64,000 nt of DNA from Streptomyces malaysiense (GCF_000980885.2 NZ_LBDA02000011.1:1-64000); one strand, 5' to 3'; counted from the stretch's first letter, positions 21,099 to 30,216 are shown. Numbers and translations are program-made. The notes: generated from the letters alone by a model not told the origin.

Positions 21099-21656
21099 TC
21101 ACTCCATTCCGGACGCCCGGAAGACCGCCAGGGCCGTCTCCCGGTCGAGACGGCGGGCGAGCTGGTCGAGGGCGGCGGTGCCGCAGCGCAGGGTGCCGCC
21201 GGCCCGGGAGCGGCGGGCGCCGTCGTCGAGCCGGTGCCACAGGGCGGGGTTGCGCACCAGCACCTCCGGGTCGATCTCCACCCGGTTCCCCAGGAGGTCG
21301 CGCAGCACCAGCCGCTGGTCGACGCCCTCCAGCGGGCGGACCGCGACCAGCAGATCGGTGTGGACCCGGCGGGTGCGCAGCAGCCGCCTGCTGGCCAGCC
21401 AGCCGTCACCGGCCGACACCATGGCCGGGAACAGCACGAGGAGCAGGAGCAGGGCCAGGGCGGACCACAGCAGGCCCCGCCACCAGGTGAGGGAGCCGGC
21501 CGCGCCGTCGATGCACAGCAGCAGCGCGAGCAGGGCGGCGGCGCAGCGCGCGGCGGTCCGCACCTCGCCGGCCCACTCGCGGTCGTACGCGACGGTGGTG
21601 GCGGTGGGCGGCTGCGGGCTCGCAACCCGGCGCCGTGTGTCGTCGCTGTGCTCCAT
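21099..21656 (-). CDS. Conserved membrane protein of unknown function
   Basis: 185 aa with two adjacent membrane helices (residues about 37-53 and 57-80) after a charged N-terminus. A soluble C-terminal half follows (LLVAVRPLEGVDQRLVLRD, EIDPEVLVRNPALWHRLDDG, ALDQLARRLDRETALAVFRA). I do not recognise a named domain with confidence; similar proteins are annotated as hypothetical in Streptomyces. ATG 21656 begins the first good coding stretch. Confidence 0.65.
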   Translation of the reverse strand: MEHSDDTRRRVASPQPPTATTVAYDREWAGEVRTAARCAAALLALLLCIDGAAGSLTWWRGLLWSALALLLLLVLFPAMVSAGDGWLASRRLLRTRRVHTDLLVAVRPLEGVDQRLVLRDLLGNRVEIDPEVLVRNPALWHRLDDGARRSRAGGTLRCGTAALDQLARRLDRETALAVFRASGME

Positions 21657-21816
21657 GGCCTCGACGGTAGCCAGTCGGCGGCGGGACGGCACGATCCGTT
21701 GACGGCGCTCTGACGGGCGGAGCCGGATTCTTGACGGGTCCCCTACGGCGCTGCGCACCGGGCTCGGCGCGGCCTCGGCGGGACTTCCGCGCGGCCTGCT
21801 CACGCGGGCCGGGCCC

Positions 21817-22347
21817 TCACAGCCCCCGGGTGTCCATCGGCAGGTGCCAGGCGTTGCGCCGGTGGACCGCGAGCAGCTGGGACTCCAGCGGGGACGGCGG
21901 TACGGCGAGGACCGGACAGCCGGCGTGGGCGAGGCAGTGCCGGCGCACCCGGCCGGAGAACGCGCGCTGGAGACCGCGCCGGCCCGCGCCCACGACCAGC
22001 AGGTCGTCCTCGCGGTCCGCGATCGCCACCAGCGCCCGGCCGGGGGTGCCGCGGACGACGAGGGCGTGTATCGGCACCCCGGGCCCCCGGTCGCCGAAGA
22101 TCTCCTCCAGCACCGCGACCAGCCGGCCCCCGGCCAGCCGCTGCCATTCCTCGTCGCGCACGGCCGCGGCGGGCGAGCGGCGGGTGGCCGGTTCGCCGCC
22201 CGGCGGCTCCCAGGCCAGCACCGGCCACAGCTCGGCCCCCAGCCGACGGGCGAGCGCGCCGGCCCGCCGCAGTGCCGTGACGCTGCCCATGGAGCCGCTG
22301 ACCCCGACCACCACACGTGCGACCGCCGAGGCGTCGTGACCGGACAT
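21817..22347 (-). CDS. Universal stress protein (single UspA domain)
   Basis: 176 aa with one Usp fold: VVVGVSGSMGS at the N-terminus, and the nucleotide-binding stretch VVGAGRRGLQRAFSGRVRRH followed by CPVLAVPP. The usual GxxGx9G(S/T) loop has Arg in place of Ser/Thr after the last Gly, so ATP binding may be altered. Usp proteins bind ATP and act in stress or dormancy. The C-terminal extension (AVHRRNAWHLPMDTRGL) is outside the domain. Confidence 0.85.
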   Translation of the reverse strand: MSGHDASAVARVVVGVSGSMGSVTALRRAGALARRLGAELWPVLAWEPPGGEPATRRSPAAAVRDEEWQRLAGGRLVAVLEEIFGDRGPGVPIHALVVRGTPGRALVAIADREDDLLVVGAGRRGLQRAFSGRVRRHCLAHAGCPVLAVPPSPLESQLLAVHRRNAWHLPMDTRGL

Positions 22348-22502
22348 GACTCACCGTTCCTCACCGGTGTCCCGCGCCGTCTCCTTCCATCCCACCCCCG
22401 TGCCGGGGATACGACCAGCCGGAGACGCGTCGGGGCCGGTCGCGCACCGGGTGGGTGCGGCCGGCCCCTCGGGTCCCCGCAGTCCTCGCGGCGCCGCCGT
22501 GA

Positions 22503-22739
22503 TCAGGCGGCGGTCATCACCGCGTCCGCGCCGAGCGGGCGGTGCGGGGCGATGACGCGACCGTCGGGCAGCAGCTCACCGGTGTCCTCGAAGAACAGGA
22601 CACCGTTGCACAGCAGGCTCCAGCCCTGTTCCGGGTGGTGCGCCACGAGGCGGGCGGACTCCCGGTCGGCGGATTCGGCTGGCGGGCACGGTGGCTGGTG
22701 CTGGCACATGAATGGGATCTCTCGCTCTGTGGTGGTCAT
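22503..22739 (-). CDS. DUF5999 small protein
   Basis: 78 aa from ATG 22739 (GGGGGA 5 bases upstream) or 68 aa from ATG 22709. The core MCQHQPPCPPAESADRE, then LLCNGVLFFEDTGELLPDG, is the DUF5999 family, which is restricted to streptomycetes and relatives. Cysteines near the N-terminus (MCQHQPPC) may bind metal. The function is unknown. The family normally begins at MCQHQ, so the shorter start is also plausible. Confidence 0.8.
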   Translation of the reverse strand: MTTTEREIPFMCQHQPPCPPAESADRESARLVAHHPEQGWSLLCNGVLFFEDTGELLPDGRVIAPHRPLGADAVMTAA

Positions 22740-22863
22740 GGCGTCCCCCGTCATGCAGTCGTGCGGAACCCAGTGTCGTCCCATGGGAGTCGTTCCGCAG
22801 GGATTTCGGGGCACCGCTTCCTACAGGTTGAGGACGCGTCACCCGGGCGGACGGTTCAGCCCA

Positions 22864-22931
22864 ACTACCCCGTCAATCGGGGTGGTTCGCTCTGGCCGAG
22901 GTGGACTAGTCCGTCCGGGGCCCGGACGGAC
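22864..22931. terminator. Two hairpins between genes 22503-22739 and 22987-23574
   Basis: A 9-bp inverted repeat at 22864-22886 (ACTACCCCG / CGGGGTGGT, one wobble) and a 10-bp perfect one at 22909-22931 (GTCCGTCCGG / CCGGACGGAC). They lie just downstream of the minus-strand gene that ends at 22987 and may end its transcript. Confidence 0.5.
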
Positions 22932-22986
22932 CGGCGATCCGTTCGGGCCCCCGGGGGCGGGCCGCCGGCCCGTCCGACGTCCCGGG

Positions 22987-23574
22987 TCAGGCCGCCGGTG
23001 AGCCGAGCAGCGGGAGCCGGGTGGCCCGCAGGGTCAGCACCGGGAGCAGATCGGCGACCTGGTGCGGACGGTAGGCCGCGATGCCGGGCGGCGCCGGGGC
23101 GAGCGGCACCAGCAGGTCGGTGGCGGCCGGGTGGCCCTCCGCGCCGTCGGCCGCGGTGTCGCCGTGCAGCCACAGGGTGAGCATGTAGAGCCCGGGGACA
23201 GACAACAGCCTTGGCTGATACGGGTGTTGGAGCGACTCCGCCTGCTTCAGGGCCAGCTCTGTGGAGGTGACGTACGGCCCCTCGAAGAAGTGCGAGAAGG
23301 CCCAGCCGTCGGGGGTGAGCATGCTCTCCGCCGCGGCCACCGCCCGGTCGCCGCAGCGGATCAGGAAGCGCCAGCCCGCCAGCCGGGTGGCGGACAGGCC
23401 CTGGGGTGTGATCCGGTCCAGCACATGGACGGGCAACGGGAGTTCGGGCGTCACCGGACCCTGCGCGGCACGCAGGGAGGGGGTGCGGGCCTCACGGACC
23501 GCGGTCGGCGAGCCCAGGGCGGCGAGGACGGAGCGCAGGGCGGGCGCGGGGGCAGGGGCAACGTGAAGCGGCAT
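22987..23574 (-). CDS. Conserved hypothetical protein
   Basis: 195-aa soluble protein, Pro/Ala-rich at both ends, with a central conserved-looking part (GLSATRLAGWRFLIRCGDRA, AESMLTPDGWAFSHFFEGPY, VPGLYMLTLWLHGD). I do not recognise the family. ATG 23574 follows GAGG about 10 bases upstream. Third-position G/C is high across the whole length, which supports real coding. Confidence 0.65.
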   Translation of the reverse strand: MPLHVAPAPAPALRSVLAALGSPTAVREARTPSLRAAQGPVTPELPLPVHVLDRITPQGLSATRLAGWRFLIRCGDRAVAAAESMLTPDGWAFSHFFEGPYVTSTELALKQAESLQHPYQPRLLSVPGLYMLTLWLHGDTAADGAEGHPAATDLLVPLAPAPPGIAAYRPHQVADLLPVLTLRATRLPLLGSPAA

Positions 23575-24143
23575 GATGGGTCGCCTCTCAGTCGACAGGC
23601 GCGGGGCGCGAGGGAGGGGTGGGGCGGACGGCGCTGTCTGCTCACAAAAGGGCGGAGAGGTGGGGGCCGGTCGGTGAAGAACGAGGGTGCGGCGCGCTCC
23701 GCCGCCCGTCAACCGGAGCGGCAGGAATGCGGCAGGACCAGGACCGAGGGCGCCACCCTCCCGCCTTGTGGACGAAGTTTATACGACATGTGTTCAGACG
23801 GTGTTTCGTCTAACCCATTGCCGTGGATCCCACAAGGCGTGAATAGGCCGCCGTTTAGCGGAAATTCTCCCGGTTTCCGGGCGGTCACGCGGTGTTGACC
23901 TCGCGATACGCTCCGCTCGCGGACGGCCGAAAGTCGTCGGCGTTTTTCACGAGGCGTTCGGGGCACCCGAAGGTGCGCTCGCGACATGCCCCGTGAATGT
24001 GCCGCAGGGAACATTACGACAGCGTAGCGGGCGTCCGGGTGGCGCGGGACGTTATCGATCGCTTTCACTGGGCATTACTCCACGTGACCCGGGAGCCCCG
24101 GCGGCCGGAACGCCGGCCCGCCCATCCGAGGAGGGACATTTCG
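23575..24143. other. Divergent intergenic region of about 570 bases
   Basis: No gene is supported here. The stretch contains an unusually A/T-rich patch around 23770-23830, including a TATAAA on the minus strand (tttata, 23778-23783) and a 6-bp inverted repeat GACGAA (23771-23776) / TTCGTC (23805-23810). It must hold the promoters for the genes at 23574 (minus) and 24144 (plus), but no complete consensus promoter was found. Confidence 0.5.
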
Positions 24144-25661
24144 ATGGGGGAGAAGGTCGTGGCAGGGCAGTTCGACCTGTCCGATCGCCAGCGCTATCGC
24201 GAAAAGCTCCAGAAGTGCTTGACGGGGCTGGAGCGGCTGCTGGTCGAGAAGCGTTTCGACCGCCCCAGGAACCTCATGGGTGTCGAGATCGAATTGAATC
24301 TCGCCGGTCCGGACGGCATGCCCAAAATGTTGAACGGCCAAGTGCTCGAACGTATCGCGAGCCGTGACTTCCAAACGGAACTCGCGATGTTCAATCTGGA
24401 GGTGAACATAGCCCCGCACCGGCTCGGCGGCCGCGTCTTCGACCGCCTCGCCGAGGAGTTGCGGACCTCGCTCGCCTATGCCGACCGCAAGGCCGGGGAG
24501 GTCGACGCGGGCATCGTGATGACCGGCATCCTGCCCACCCTCGGCCGGGACGACCTGGTCTCCTCCAACCTCTCCGAGGCCGACCGCTACACCCTGCTCA
24601 ACGACCAGATCGTGGCCGCGCGCGGGGAGGACTTCCGGCTCGACATCGAGGGCGTGGAACATCTGGTCTGCACCGCCAAGTCCATCGTCCCGGAGGCCGC
24701 CTGCACCTCCGTGCAACTGCACCTCCAGGTGACGCCGGGGCGGTTCGCGGACGTGTGGAACGCGGCGCAGGCGGCGAGCGCGGCGCAGATCGCCGTGGGC
24801 GCGAACTCGCCGTTCCTGTTCGGCCGCGAGCTGTGGCGGGAGTCTCGTCCGCCGCTGTTCCTCCAGTCCACCGACACCCGGCCGCCCGAACTCCAGGCGC
24901 AGGGCGTACGGCCGCGCACCTGGTTCGGCGAGCGGTGGGTGTCCTCGGCGTACGAGCTGTTCGAGGAGAACCTGCGCTACTTCCCGGCCCTGCTGCCGAT
25001 CTGCGACGAGGAGGAGCCGCTGGAGGTCATCGCCGCGGGCGGCACCCCGAAGCTCGCCGAACTGGTGCTGCACAACGGCACGATCTACCGCTGGAACCGC
25101 CCGGTGTACGGCATCGCGGACGGCGTACCGCATCTGCGGGTGGAGAACCGGGTACTGCCGGCCGGGCCGACGATCACCGATGTCATCGCGAACGCGGCCT
25201 TCTACTACGGTCTCGTGCGCGCCCTCGCCGAGGAGTCCCGGCCGGTGTGGACCCGGCTGCCGTTCGCCGCGGCGGAGGCCAACTTCGACGCGGCGTGCCG
25301 CTACGGCATCGACGCGCGCTTCGTCTGGCCCCGGCGCGGGCGGTACGGCGGCACGGGCGAGGTCGACGCGGTCACCCTGGTCCGCGACGAACTGCTGCCG
25401 CTGGCCGCGGCGGGGCTGGACGCGTGGGGCGTCGAGGCGGCCGACCGCGATCTCTACCTCGGAGTCGTCGAGGAGCGTTGCCGGCGCAGGGTCAACGGAG
25501 CCTCCTGGCAGGCCGCGACCTTCCACCGCGCCCTGGAGGGGGGTCTGTCCCGGGAGGCCGCGCTGGCCGCGACGACACGGCGGTACGCCGAGCTGATGCA
25601 TGTGGGAGAGCCGGTGCACATGTGGCCGGTTGGGCTGCCGGAGCCGGTGCCGGCGGGGTGA
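24144..25661 (+). CDS. Glutamate-cysteine ligase family 2-like enzyme
   Basis: 505 aa. The N-terminal GVEIELNL and NLEVNIAPHRLGG segments and the C-terminal helices (ITDVIANAAFYYGLVRALAE, FDAACRYGIDARFVW) match the GCS2 family of ATP-grasp-like carboxylate-amine ligases, which form gamma-glutamyl bonds. In actinobacteria members can serve ergothioneine (EgtA) or unknown small molecules; no egt genes are adjacent, so the substrate is open. Strong ribosome-binding site GAGGAGGGAC precedes ATG 24144. The gene appears monocistronic. Confidence 0.85.
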   Translation: MGEKVVAGQFDLSDRQRYREKLQKCLTGLERLLVEKRFDRPRNLMGVEIELNLAGPDGMPKMLNGQVLERIASRDFQTELAMFNLEVNIAPHRLGGRVFDRLAEELRTSLAYADRKAGEVDAGIVMTGILPTLGRDDLVSSNLSEADRYTLLNDQIVAARGEDFRLDIEGVEHLVCTAKSIVPEAACTSVQLHLQVTPGRFADVWNAAQAASAAQIAVGANSPFLFGRELWRESRPPLFLQSTDTRPPELQAQGVRPRTWFGERWVSSAYELFEENLRYFPALLPICDEEEPLEVIAAGGTPKLAELVLHNGTIYRWNRPVYGIADGVPHLRVENRVLPAGPTITDVIANAAFYYGLVRALAEESRPVWTRLPFAAAEANFDAACRYGIDARFVWPRRGRYGGTGEVDAVTLVRDELLPLAAAGLDAWGVEAADRDLYLGVVEERCRRRVNGASWQAATFHRALEGGLSREAALAATTRRYAELMHVGEPVHMWPVGLPEPVPAG

Positions 25662-25799
25662 GCGGGGCGTTCGTGGCGGGCGCGGGGGGAGCGGCGACGC
25701 GGTGTGCCGGGACAGGTGGCCCGGTGCGCGGTTCTCCCGGGTGCTTCTGCGATCCTTGCGGGCAATGCGCTGGGCGGCTCGTGAGGTGTGGGAGGCAGG

Positions 25800-26603
25800 G
25801 TGAAGGTGGTGGCCGGGTCGGGGGACGGGCTGGGAGACGGGGTGGAGCGGCCCACGCGGCGGATCCTGCGTGACGAGACGATCCTCGTGCTCGCGCTGTC
25901 GCTGGGGGCGAGCGGGGTCTCCGCGCTGATCAGTTTCATCGGCTCGGTGACCAAGCCGGGCGGTCTGAAGGACCAGGCCGCCACCCTCAACGCGTCGGCC
26001 GCGCCGGGCCGCCCCTGGCTCGACCTCGCCTGGCAGCTGTTCGGCATCGCCACCGCGCTGGTCCCCGTCGCCCTGGTCGCCCACTTCCTGCTCCGCGAGG
26101 GCAGGAGCCTGCGCACCCTGGGCTTCGACCGCACCCGGCCCTGGCCCGACCTGGGCCGGGGCGCGGCGATCGCGGCGGTGATCGGCAGTACCGGCATCGC
26201 CTTCTACCTGGCCGCGCGGGGCCTCGGCTTCAACCTCACCGTCGTGCCCGAGGCACTGCCGGGCGTGTGGTGGAAGTACCCGGTCCTGGTCCTGTCCGCG
26301 GTGCAGAACGCGGTCCTCGAAGAGGTCATCGTCGTCGGCTATCTGCTGCGCAGGCTGGGCCAGTTGGGCTGGGCGCCGGGCGCCGCGCTGGTGGCCAGCG
26401 CGGTCCTTCGCGGCTCGTACCACCTCTACCAGGGCGTCGGCGGCTTCCTCGGCAACATGGTCATGGGCGTGGTGTTCGTCTGGCTCTACCGCCGCTGGGG
26501 CCGGGTCGGCCCGCTCGTCGTCGCCCACTCGCTGCTCGACATCGGCGCGTTCGTCGGTTACGCGCTCCTCGCGGGCAAGGTCGGCTGGCTGCCGACGGCG
26601 TGA
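25800..26603 (+). CDS. CPBP family intramembrane metalloprotease
   Basis: 267 aa with about seven membrane helices. The Abi/CAAX motifs are in order: EEVIVVGYLLRRL (Glu pair, motif 1), RGSYHLYQG (His, motif 2) and AHSLLDIG (His, motif 4). Members cleave prenylated or small membrane peptides; some protect bacteriocin producers. The target here is unknown. GTG 25800 has GGAGG at 25791-25795; GTG 25788 is also in frame. Confidence 0.87.
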   Translation: MKVVAGSGDGLGDGVERPTRRILRDETILVLALSLGASGVSALISFIGSVTKPGGLKDQAATLNASAAPGRPWLDLAWQLFGIATALVPVALVAHFLLREGRSLRTLGFDRTRPWPDLGRGAAIAAVIGSTGIAFYLAARGLGFNLTVVPEALPGVWWKYPVLVLSAVQNAVLEEVIVVGYLLRRLGQLGWAPGAALVASAVLRGSYHLYQGVGGFLGNMVMGVVFVWLYRRWGRVGPLVVAHSLLDIGAFVGYALLAGKVGWLPTA

Positions 26604-26653
26604 GGCGGACCGGTCGGGTGCGGCCTGCCCGCGAGGGAAGCGGTGGCGTCCGG

Positions 26654-27469
26654 TCAGGCGAGCAGTTCGCCCTCGATGACGGTGACCGCGCGGCCGGTGA
26701 GCAGGGTGCGTTCGCCGCGCAGTCCGGTGCGCACCAGGCCGGTGCGGCCCGACGCCTGCAGGCCGGTGAGGTCGGCGCGGCCGAGCCGGGCGGACCAGTG
26801 CGGGGCGAGCGCGGTGTGGGCGCTGCCGGTGACGGGGTCCTCGTCGATGCCGACGTTCGGGAAGAAGCAGCGGGAGAGGTAGTCGTAGCCGCCCGAGGGG
26901 TCGTCCGCGCGGGCGGTGGCGATGATCCCGCGCGCGGAGTAGGCGGCGAGCGCCTTGTGGTCCGGGGCGAGTCCGCGGACGGTCTTCTCGTCCGCCAGCT
27001 CCACCAGCAGATCACCGACGTTCGCCCCGGTGTCGAGGACGGCGACCGGCTCCGCGCCGAGCGCCCCGGCGACGCCGTCCGGCACGGCGACGGGGGTGAG
27101 CGGCGCGGTGGGGAAGTCGAGGGTGATCGCACCGTCCTCGGCGGGCGTGGCGACGAGCACCCCGCTACGGGTGGCGAACCGCACCGGGCCCTCGTGCGCG
27201 CCGGTCGTCCGCAGCACATGGGCGGTGGCCAGCGTGGCGTGGCCGCACATCGCCACCTCGGTGACCGGCGTGAACCAGCGCAGCGCCCAGTCCGCGTCGC
27301 CGCCCGCGGGCAGCCGGTGCGCGAACGCCGTCTCGGCGTGATTGACCTCCATGGCGACGCTCTGCATCCAGCTTTCGGCCGGGAAGGAGTCGCCGTCCAG
27401 GAGCAGTACGCCGGCGGGGTTGCCCGCGAAGGGCCGGTCGGCGAAGGCATCCACGATTCGAATCCGCAT
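26654..27469 (-). CDS. PhzF-family epimerase/isomerase
   Basis: 271 aa with the two-fold repeated diaminopimelate-epimerase-like fold of PhzF: N-terminal VDAFADRPFAGNPAGV, the catalytic Glu at E46 in NHAETAF, and the second-half motif DEDPVTGSAHTALAP. No other phenazine genes are near, so this is one of the many PhzF paralogs of unknown substrate. Convergent with the CPBP protease gene, 50 bases away. Confidence 0.9.
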   Translation of the reverse strand: MRIRIVDAFADRPFAGNPAGVLLLDGDSFPAESWMQSVAMEVNHAETAFAHRLPAGGDADWALRWFTPVTEVAMCGHATLATAHVLRTTGAHEGPVRFATRSGVLVATPAEDGAITLDFPTAPLTPVAVPDGVAGALGAEPVAVLDTGANVGDLLVELADEKTVRGLAPDHKALAAYSARGIIATARADDPSGGYDYLSRCFFPNVGIDEDPVTGSAHTALAPHWSARLGRADLTGLQASGRTGLVRTGLRGERTLLTGRAVTVIEGELLA

Positions 27470-27584
27470 GCCCAGAAGCTAGCGCCCCGGCGGCCCCCTG
27501 AACCAAGGCCAATTCGGGAGTGCCGGCCCGCTTCACGGTCTCGCCGGTGCCCGGTGGGTGACCGGCGGGGCGTGCGTGGCGCCC

Positions 27585-27968
27585 TCAGTCGCTGATGGCC
27601 GCCTGGTAGCCGGCGGCGTCGAGGAGGTTGTCCAGCTCGGCCTTGTCCGACGGCTTGAGTCTGAAGATCCAGGCCTCGTACGGCTCGTCGTTGACGAGTT
27701 CCGGGCTGTCGGCCAGTTCCTCGTTCACCGCGATCACCTCGCCGCCGACCGGCGCGTAAATGTCCGACGCGGCCTTCACCGACTCGACGACGCCGGCGAC
27801 ATCGCCGGCCGCGAGGACCTTGCCGATCTTCGCCGCCTCCACGAACACCACATCGCCGAGCGCACGCTGAGCGTGATCGCTGAGCCCGGTCGTCACCGTG
27901 CCGTCCGCCTCCAGCCGAGCCCATTCGTGCGACTCGGCGTACCGCAGCTCAGTCGGGATGTTCGGCAT
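27585..27968 (-). CDS. gcvH: Glycine cleavage system H protein
   Basis: 127 aa with the lipoyl-carrier fold. The lipoylated lysine is K65 in [15 protein letters not shown], and the N-terminal [10 protein letters not shown] and [12 protein letters not shown] are conserved. It carries the aminomethyl intermediate between GcvP (encoded at 11284-14169) and GcvT (not in the window). AAGGAGCGGGC precedes the ATG. No glycine aptamer is present upstream, so unlike gcvP it is not controlled by a local glycine riboswitch. Confidence 0.96.
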   Translation of the reverse strand: MPNIPTELRYAESHEWARLEADGTVTTGLSDHAQRALGDVVFVEAAKIGKVLAAGDVAGVVESVKAASDIYAPVGGEVIAVNEELADSPELVNDEPYEAWIFRLKPSDKAELDNLLDAAGYQAAISD

Positions 27969-27977
27969 GCCCGCTCC

Positions 27978-28258
27978 TTATAAGTCCCTTTTGTTCGACA
28001 GGCTCAGCATGCCCGACATGGGGCGGGTACGAGTGGATTTCGGCGGCGCCGCCGACGGAGCGTCAGCCGTGTTGCCGAGGCCAGGCTCGCCCTCATCGAA
28101 CTCGACCCGGCCGCCGACGAGGTTCGTGGGCACCTCATCGTCGTCTCCGCCGCGGACGTGGTTCCGGGCGGTCGCGCCGTAGTACCAGCCAGCCCGATGT
28201 GTCCTGTGACAGTGAATCTCGACCGACTGCCACTGAGGTCCGACCGCCTGGAGGCGCT
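27978..28258 (-). other. Coding-like frame of about 90 codons just upstream of gcvH
   Basis: Between the methyltransferase stop and gcvH one minus-strand frame is open with about 80 percent G/C at third positions and protein-like content (RAGWYYGATARNHVRGGDDD, EVPTNLVGGRVEFDEGE). It stops 9 bases before the gcvH ATG. No start codon with a ribosome-binding site is visible except a GTG for VPTNLVGG, and the opposite strand also has open stretches. It may be a gene remnant or a small unannotated protein. Confidence 0.25.
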
Positions 28259-29110
28259 CTACCGGCGGACCGCCGAGATCAGTCCGCCGGGCCGCTCCTC
28301 GCGCTGCGGAGGGGTGCTGATCGGGCGGCCGTAGGCGGCAGCGCGCTCGCGCAGGGTGTGACTGTCGGCCTCCCAGCCGTGCCCGGCCAGCCAGCCCACC
28401 GGATCGTCGGGCATCTCCGAGACCCACATGGACGCCGCCGATCCCGGCTCGGCATCCGCGCCGAAGCGCTCGATCACGCCGCGCGAGCCCAACGTCAGCC
28501 CCATCCGACTGCCTGCCGCCGACTGTGCGCCGATTCGGGCCAGCAGCAGCTCCACCGCGTCCTCGGGCAGATAGATCAGCAGTCCCTCGGCGATCCACAC
28601 GGTCGGCACCGCCGGGTCGTGCCCTGCGGCGGCCAGCGCTCCTGGCCAGTCCTCACGCAGGTCCGCCGCGACGGTGATCCGCTCGCAGCGTGCGACGGCC
28701 CGCTCCTGGCGCAGCACCGAAGCCTTGAAGTCCAGTGGTGCGGCGGTGTCGACCTCGAACAGTCTGGTGCCCTCCGGCCAGTCGATCCGGAAGGCCCGGC
28801 TGTCCATGCCGGCGCCGAGCAGCACGACCTGCCGGACCCCGGACGCGGAGGCCTGCTGCAACAGGTCGTCGAGGAACTTCGTCCTGATGACGATGGAGAA
28901 CGACACGGCCAGTCGGCGGCGGCGCGCGGCCTCGTCGTCGGGCAGCGGTGGCGAAGAGGGCCACAGACCGCCGGCGGTGGCGAAGGCCTGTGCCAGCGGG
29001 TCGCGGAACAGCGCGTTCTCCCGCTCGGTCTCCAGCGCCCGCACCCGGGCCACCCCCACCGCCGTGGCCCACACTCCCGACGGCCGCACCCGCTTCTGCT
29101 CATCAGTCAC
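28259..29110 (-). CDS. SAM-dependent methyltransferase, LCM/PPM family
   Basis: 283 aa. The family pattern is complete: N-terminal GVWATAVGVARVRALETER, then SIVIRTKFLDDLL, the SAM site VRQVVLLGAGMDSRAFRIDW with acidic LFEVD, and TVWIAEGLLIYLPEDAVELL. These O-methyltransferase-like enzymes (TIGR00027 type) occur in many copies in actinobacteria; most substrates are unknown. The ATG has no strong ribosome-binding site. Confidence 0.88.
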   Translation of the reverse strand: MTDEQKRVRPSGVWATAVGVARVRALETERENALFRDPLAQAFATAGGLWPSSPPLPDDEAARRRRLAVSFSIVIRTKFLDDLLQQASASGVRQVVLLGAGMDSRAFRIDWPEGTRLFEVDTAAPLDFKASVLRQERAVARCERITVAADLREDWPGALAAAGHDPAVPTVWIAEGLLIYLPEDAVELLLARIGAQSAAGSRMGLTLGSRGVIERFGADAEPGSAASMWVSEMPDDPVGWLAGHGWEADSHTLRERAAAYGRPISTPPQREERPGGLISAVRR

Positions 29111-29458
29111 CGCGCCAGCCTAGGCGGAGGCCGGCTGCGCCGTGAGCATGTCCGGCGTGCCGCAGAGAGCATCGGGCCGTCGCGGACCGGGCGGACTCGT
29201 GGTCCGGACGGATCAGCCGGGCTGCCTCGACTGACCACTTTTCTTCGTGCTTGAGGTGGTTCGCGCGTCGGCGAGTCCCCGGGGCAGGGCGGACGATGCC
29301 GCCATGAGCGCTTCCAGAGGTCCTCCAGCGGGTCGAACAGTCCGAGCGGGATCACCTCGGCCACAGACTCCTCACCTTCGCCCGCTTCGTGGTCCGGCTC
29401 CGTCTGAGCGCCGGCAACGGACGCCGGAACAAGCTCAGGCGCCTCGCCGGGAAGGGGC
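29111..29458. other. Intergenic stretch without a supported gene
   Basis: About 350 bases upstream of the padR promoter. A minus-strand frame containing VAEVIPLGLFDPLEDLWKRS has coding-like composition but neither a ribosome-binding site nor a recognisable family; it may be a fragment of a lost gene. Confidence 0.3.
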
Positions 29459-29487
29459 TTGGCAGGCGATCGATTCCGATATATCGT
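29459..29487 (+). promoter_or_regulatory. Promoter of the padR gene
   Basis: TTGGCA (29459-29464), 17 bases, TATCGT (29482-29487). The -10 lies inside the palindromic operator at 29482-29514, so a bound repressor would block initiation. Confidence 0.6.
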
Positions 29488-29514
29488 TGAGGCATCGCGA
29501 ACGATACGCGATGC
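29482..29514. promoter_or_regulatory. PadR-type operator with two nested palindromes
   Basis: TATCGTT-N11-AACGATA (29482-29488 / 29500-29506) and GCATCGCG-N7-CGCGATGC (29492-29499 / 29507-29514) are both perfect. A further 10-bp palindrome CGATATATCG is at 29477-29486. ATAT/ATCG-rich palindromes of this kind are typical PadR targets, and the site is 38 bases upstream of the padR start, suggesting autoregulation. Confidence 0.7.
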
Positions 29515-29551
29515 AGACGTAATAGATCAGCGATGGAATGGAGTGATCGCC

Positions 29552-30190
29552 ATGCATGGACATGGATTCGAGCGGCACGAGGGTCGCGGCCGGCGCGGCA
29601 TGGGCATGGGCGGCTTCGAGGCGCGGCGGGCCGCGTTCGGACCGTTCGGGCCCGGTGGGCCGGGCGGGCCGGGGTTCGGACCCGGCGGGCCCGGGTTCGG
29701 ACCGGGGTTCGGGCCCTGGGGGCATCGGGGGCGGGGCGGCCCCAGGGGGCGGGCGCGGCGCGGTGACGTGCGGGCGTCGATCCTGGCCCTGCTGACGGAA
29801 CGGCCCATGCACGGCTACGAGATGATCCAGGAGATCGCCGAACGCAGCGGCGGTGCCTGGAAGCCCAGCCCCGGCTCGGTCTACCCCACCCTCCAGATGC
29901 TGGAGGACGAGGGACTGATCGTCAGCGAGAGCGAGGGCGGCAAGAAACTCTTCTCCCTCACCGAAAGCGGCCGAGGCGTGGCCGAGGAGGGTCCGCAGGC
30001 GCCCTGGGAGGAGGCCTCGCGCGGGGTCGACTGGGAGGCGCTGGGCGAGATCCGGCAGGCCGGCGCGGGGCTGATGGAAGCCTTCGGCCAGGTCTGGAAG
30101 ACCGGCAGCAAGGAGCAGCGCGAGAAGGCGCTGGCCGTCGTCAACGAGGCGCGCAAGAAGCTGTACCTCATCCTCGCCGACGAGGACTGA
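29552..30190 (+). CDS. PadR-family transcriptional repressor with Gly-rich N-terminus
   Basis: 212 aa. Residues 1-70 are a Gly/Pro/Phe-rich segment (FGPGGPGGPGFGPGG) rich in Arg and His. The PadR winged helix follows at about 70-145 (ILALLTERPMHGYEMIQEIA, PGSVYPTLQMLEDEGLI), then a dimerisation helix. PadR proteins repress transporters or stress genes and usually themselves. GGAG at 29540-29543 precedes ATG 29552. The low-complexity N-terminus is a common but unexplained feature of Streptomyces PadR proteins. Confidence 0.9.
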   Translation: MHGHGFERHEGRGRRGMGMGGFEARRAAFGPFGPGGPGGPGFGPGGPGFGPGFGPWGHRGRGGPRGRARRGDVRASILALLTERPMHGYEMIQEIAERSGGAWKPSPGSVYPTLQMLEDEGLIVSESEGGKKLFSLTESGRGVAEEGPQAPWEEASRGVDWEALGEIRQAGAGLMEAFGQVWKTGSKEQREKALAVVNEARKKLYLILADED

Positions 30191-30216
30191 GCCGCCACGA
30201 GGGAAGGCGGGAGCCG

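Noticed and set aside
26654..27469. Phenazine biosynthesis from the PhzF-like gene
   Set aside because: No other phz genes are near; PhzF paralogs are common and of unknown function.
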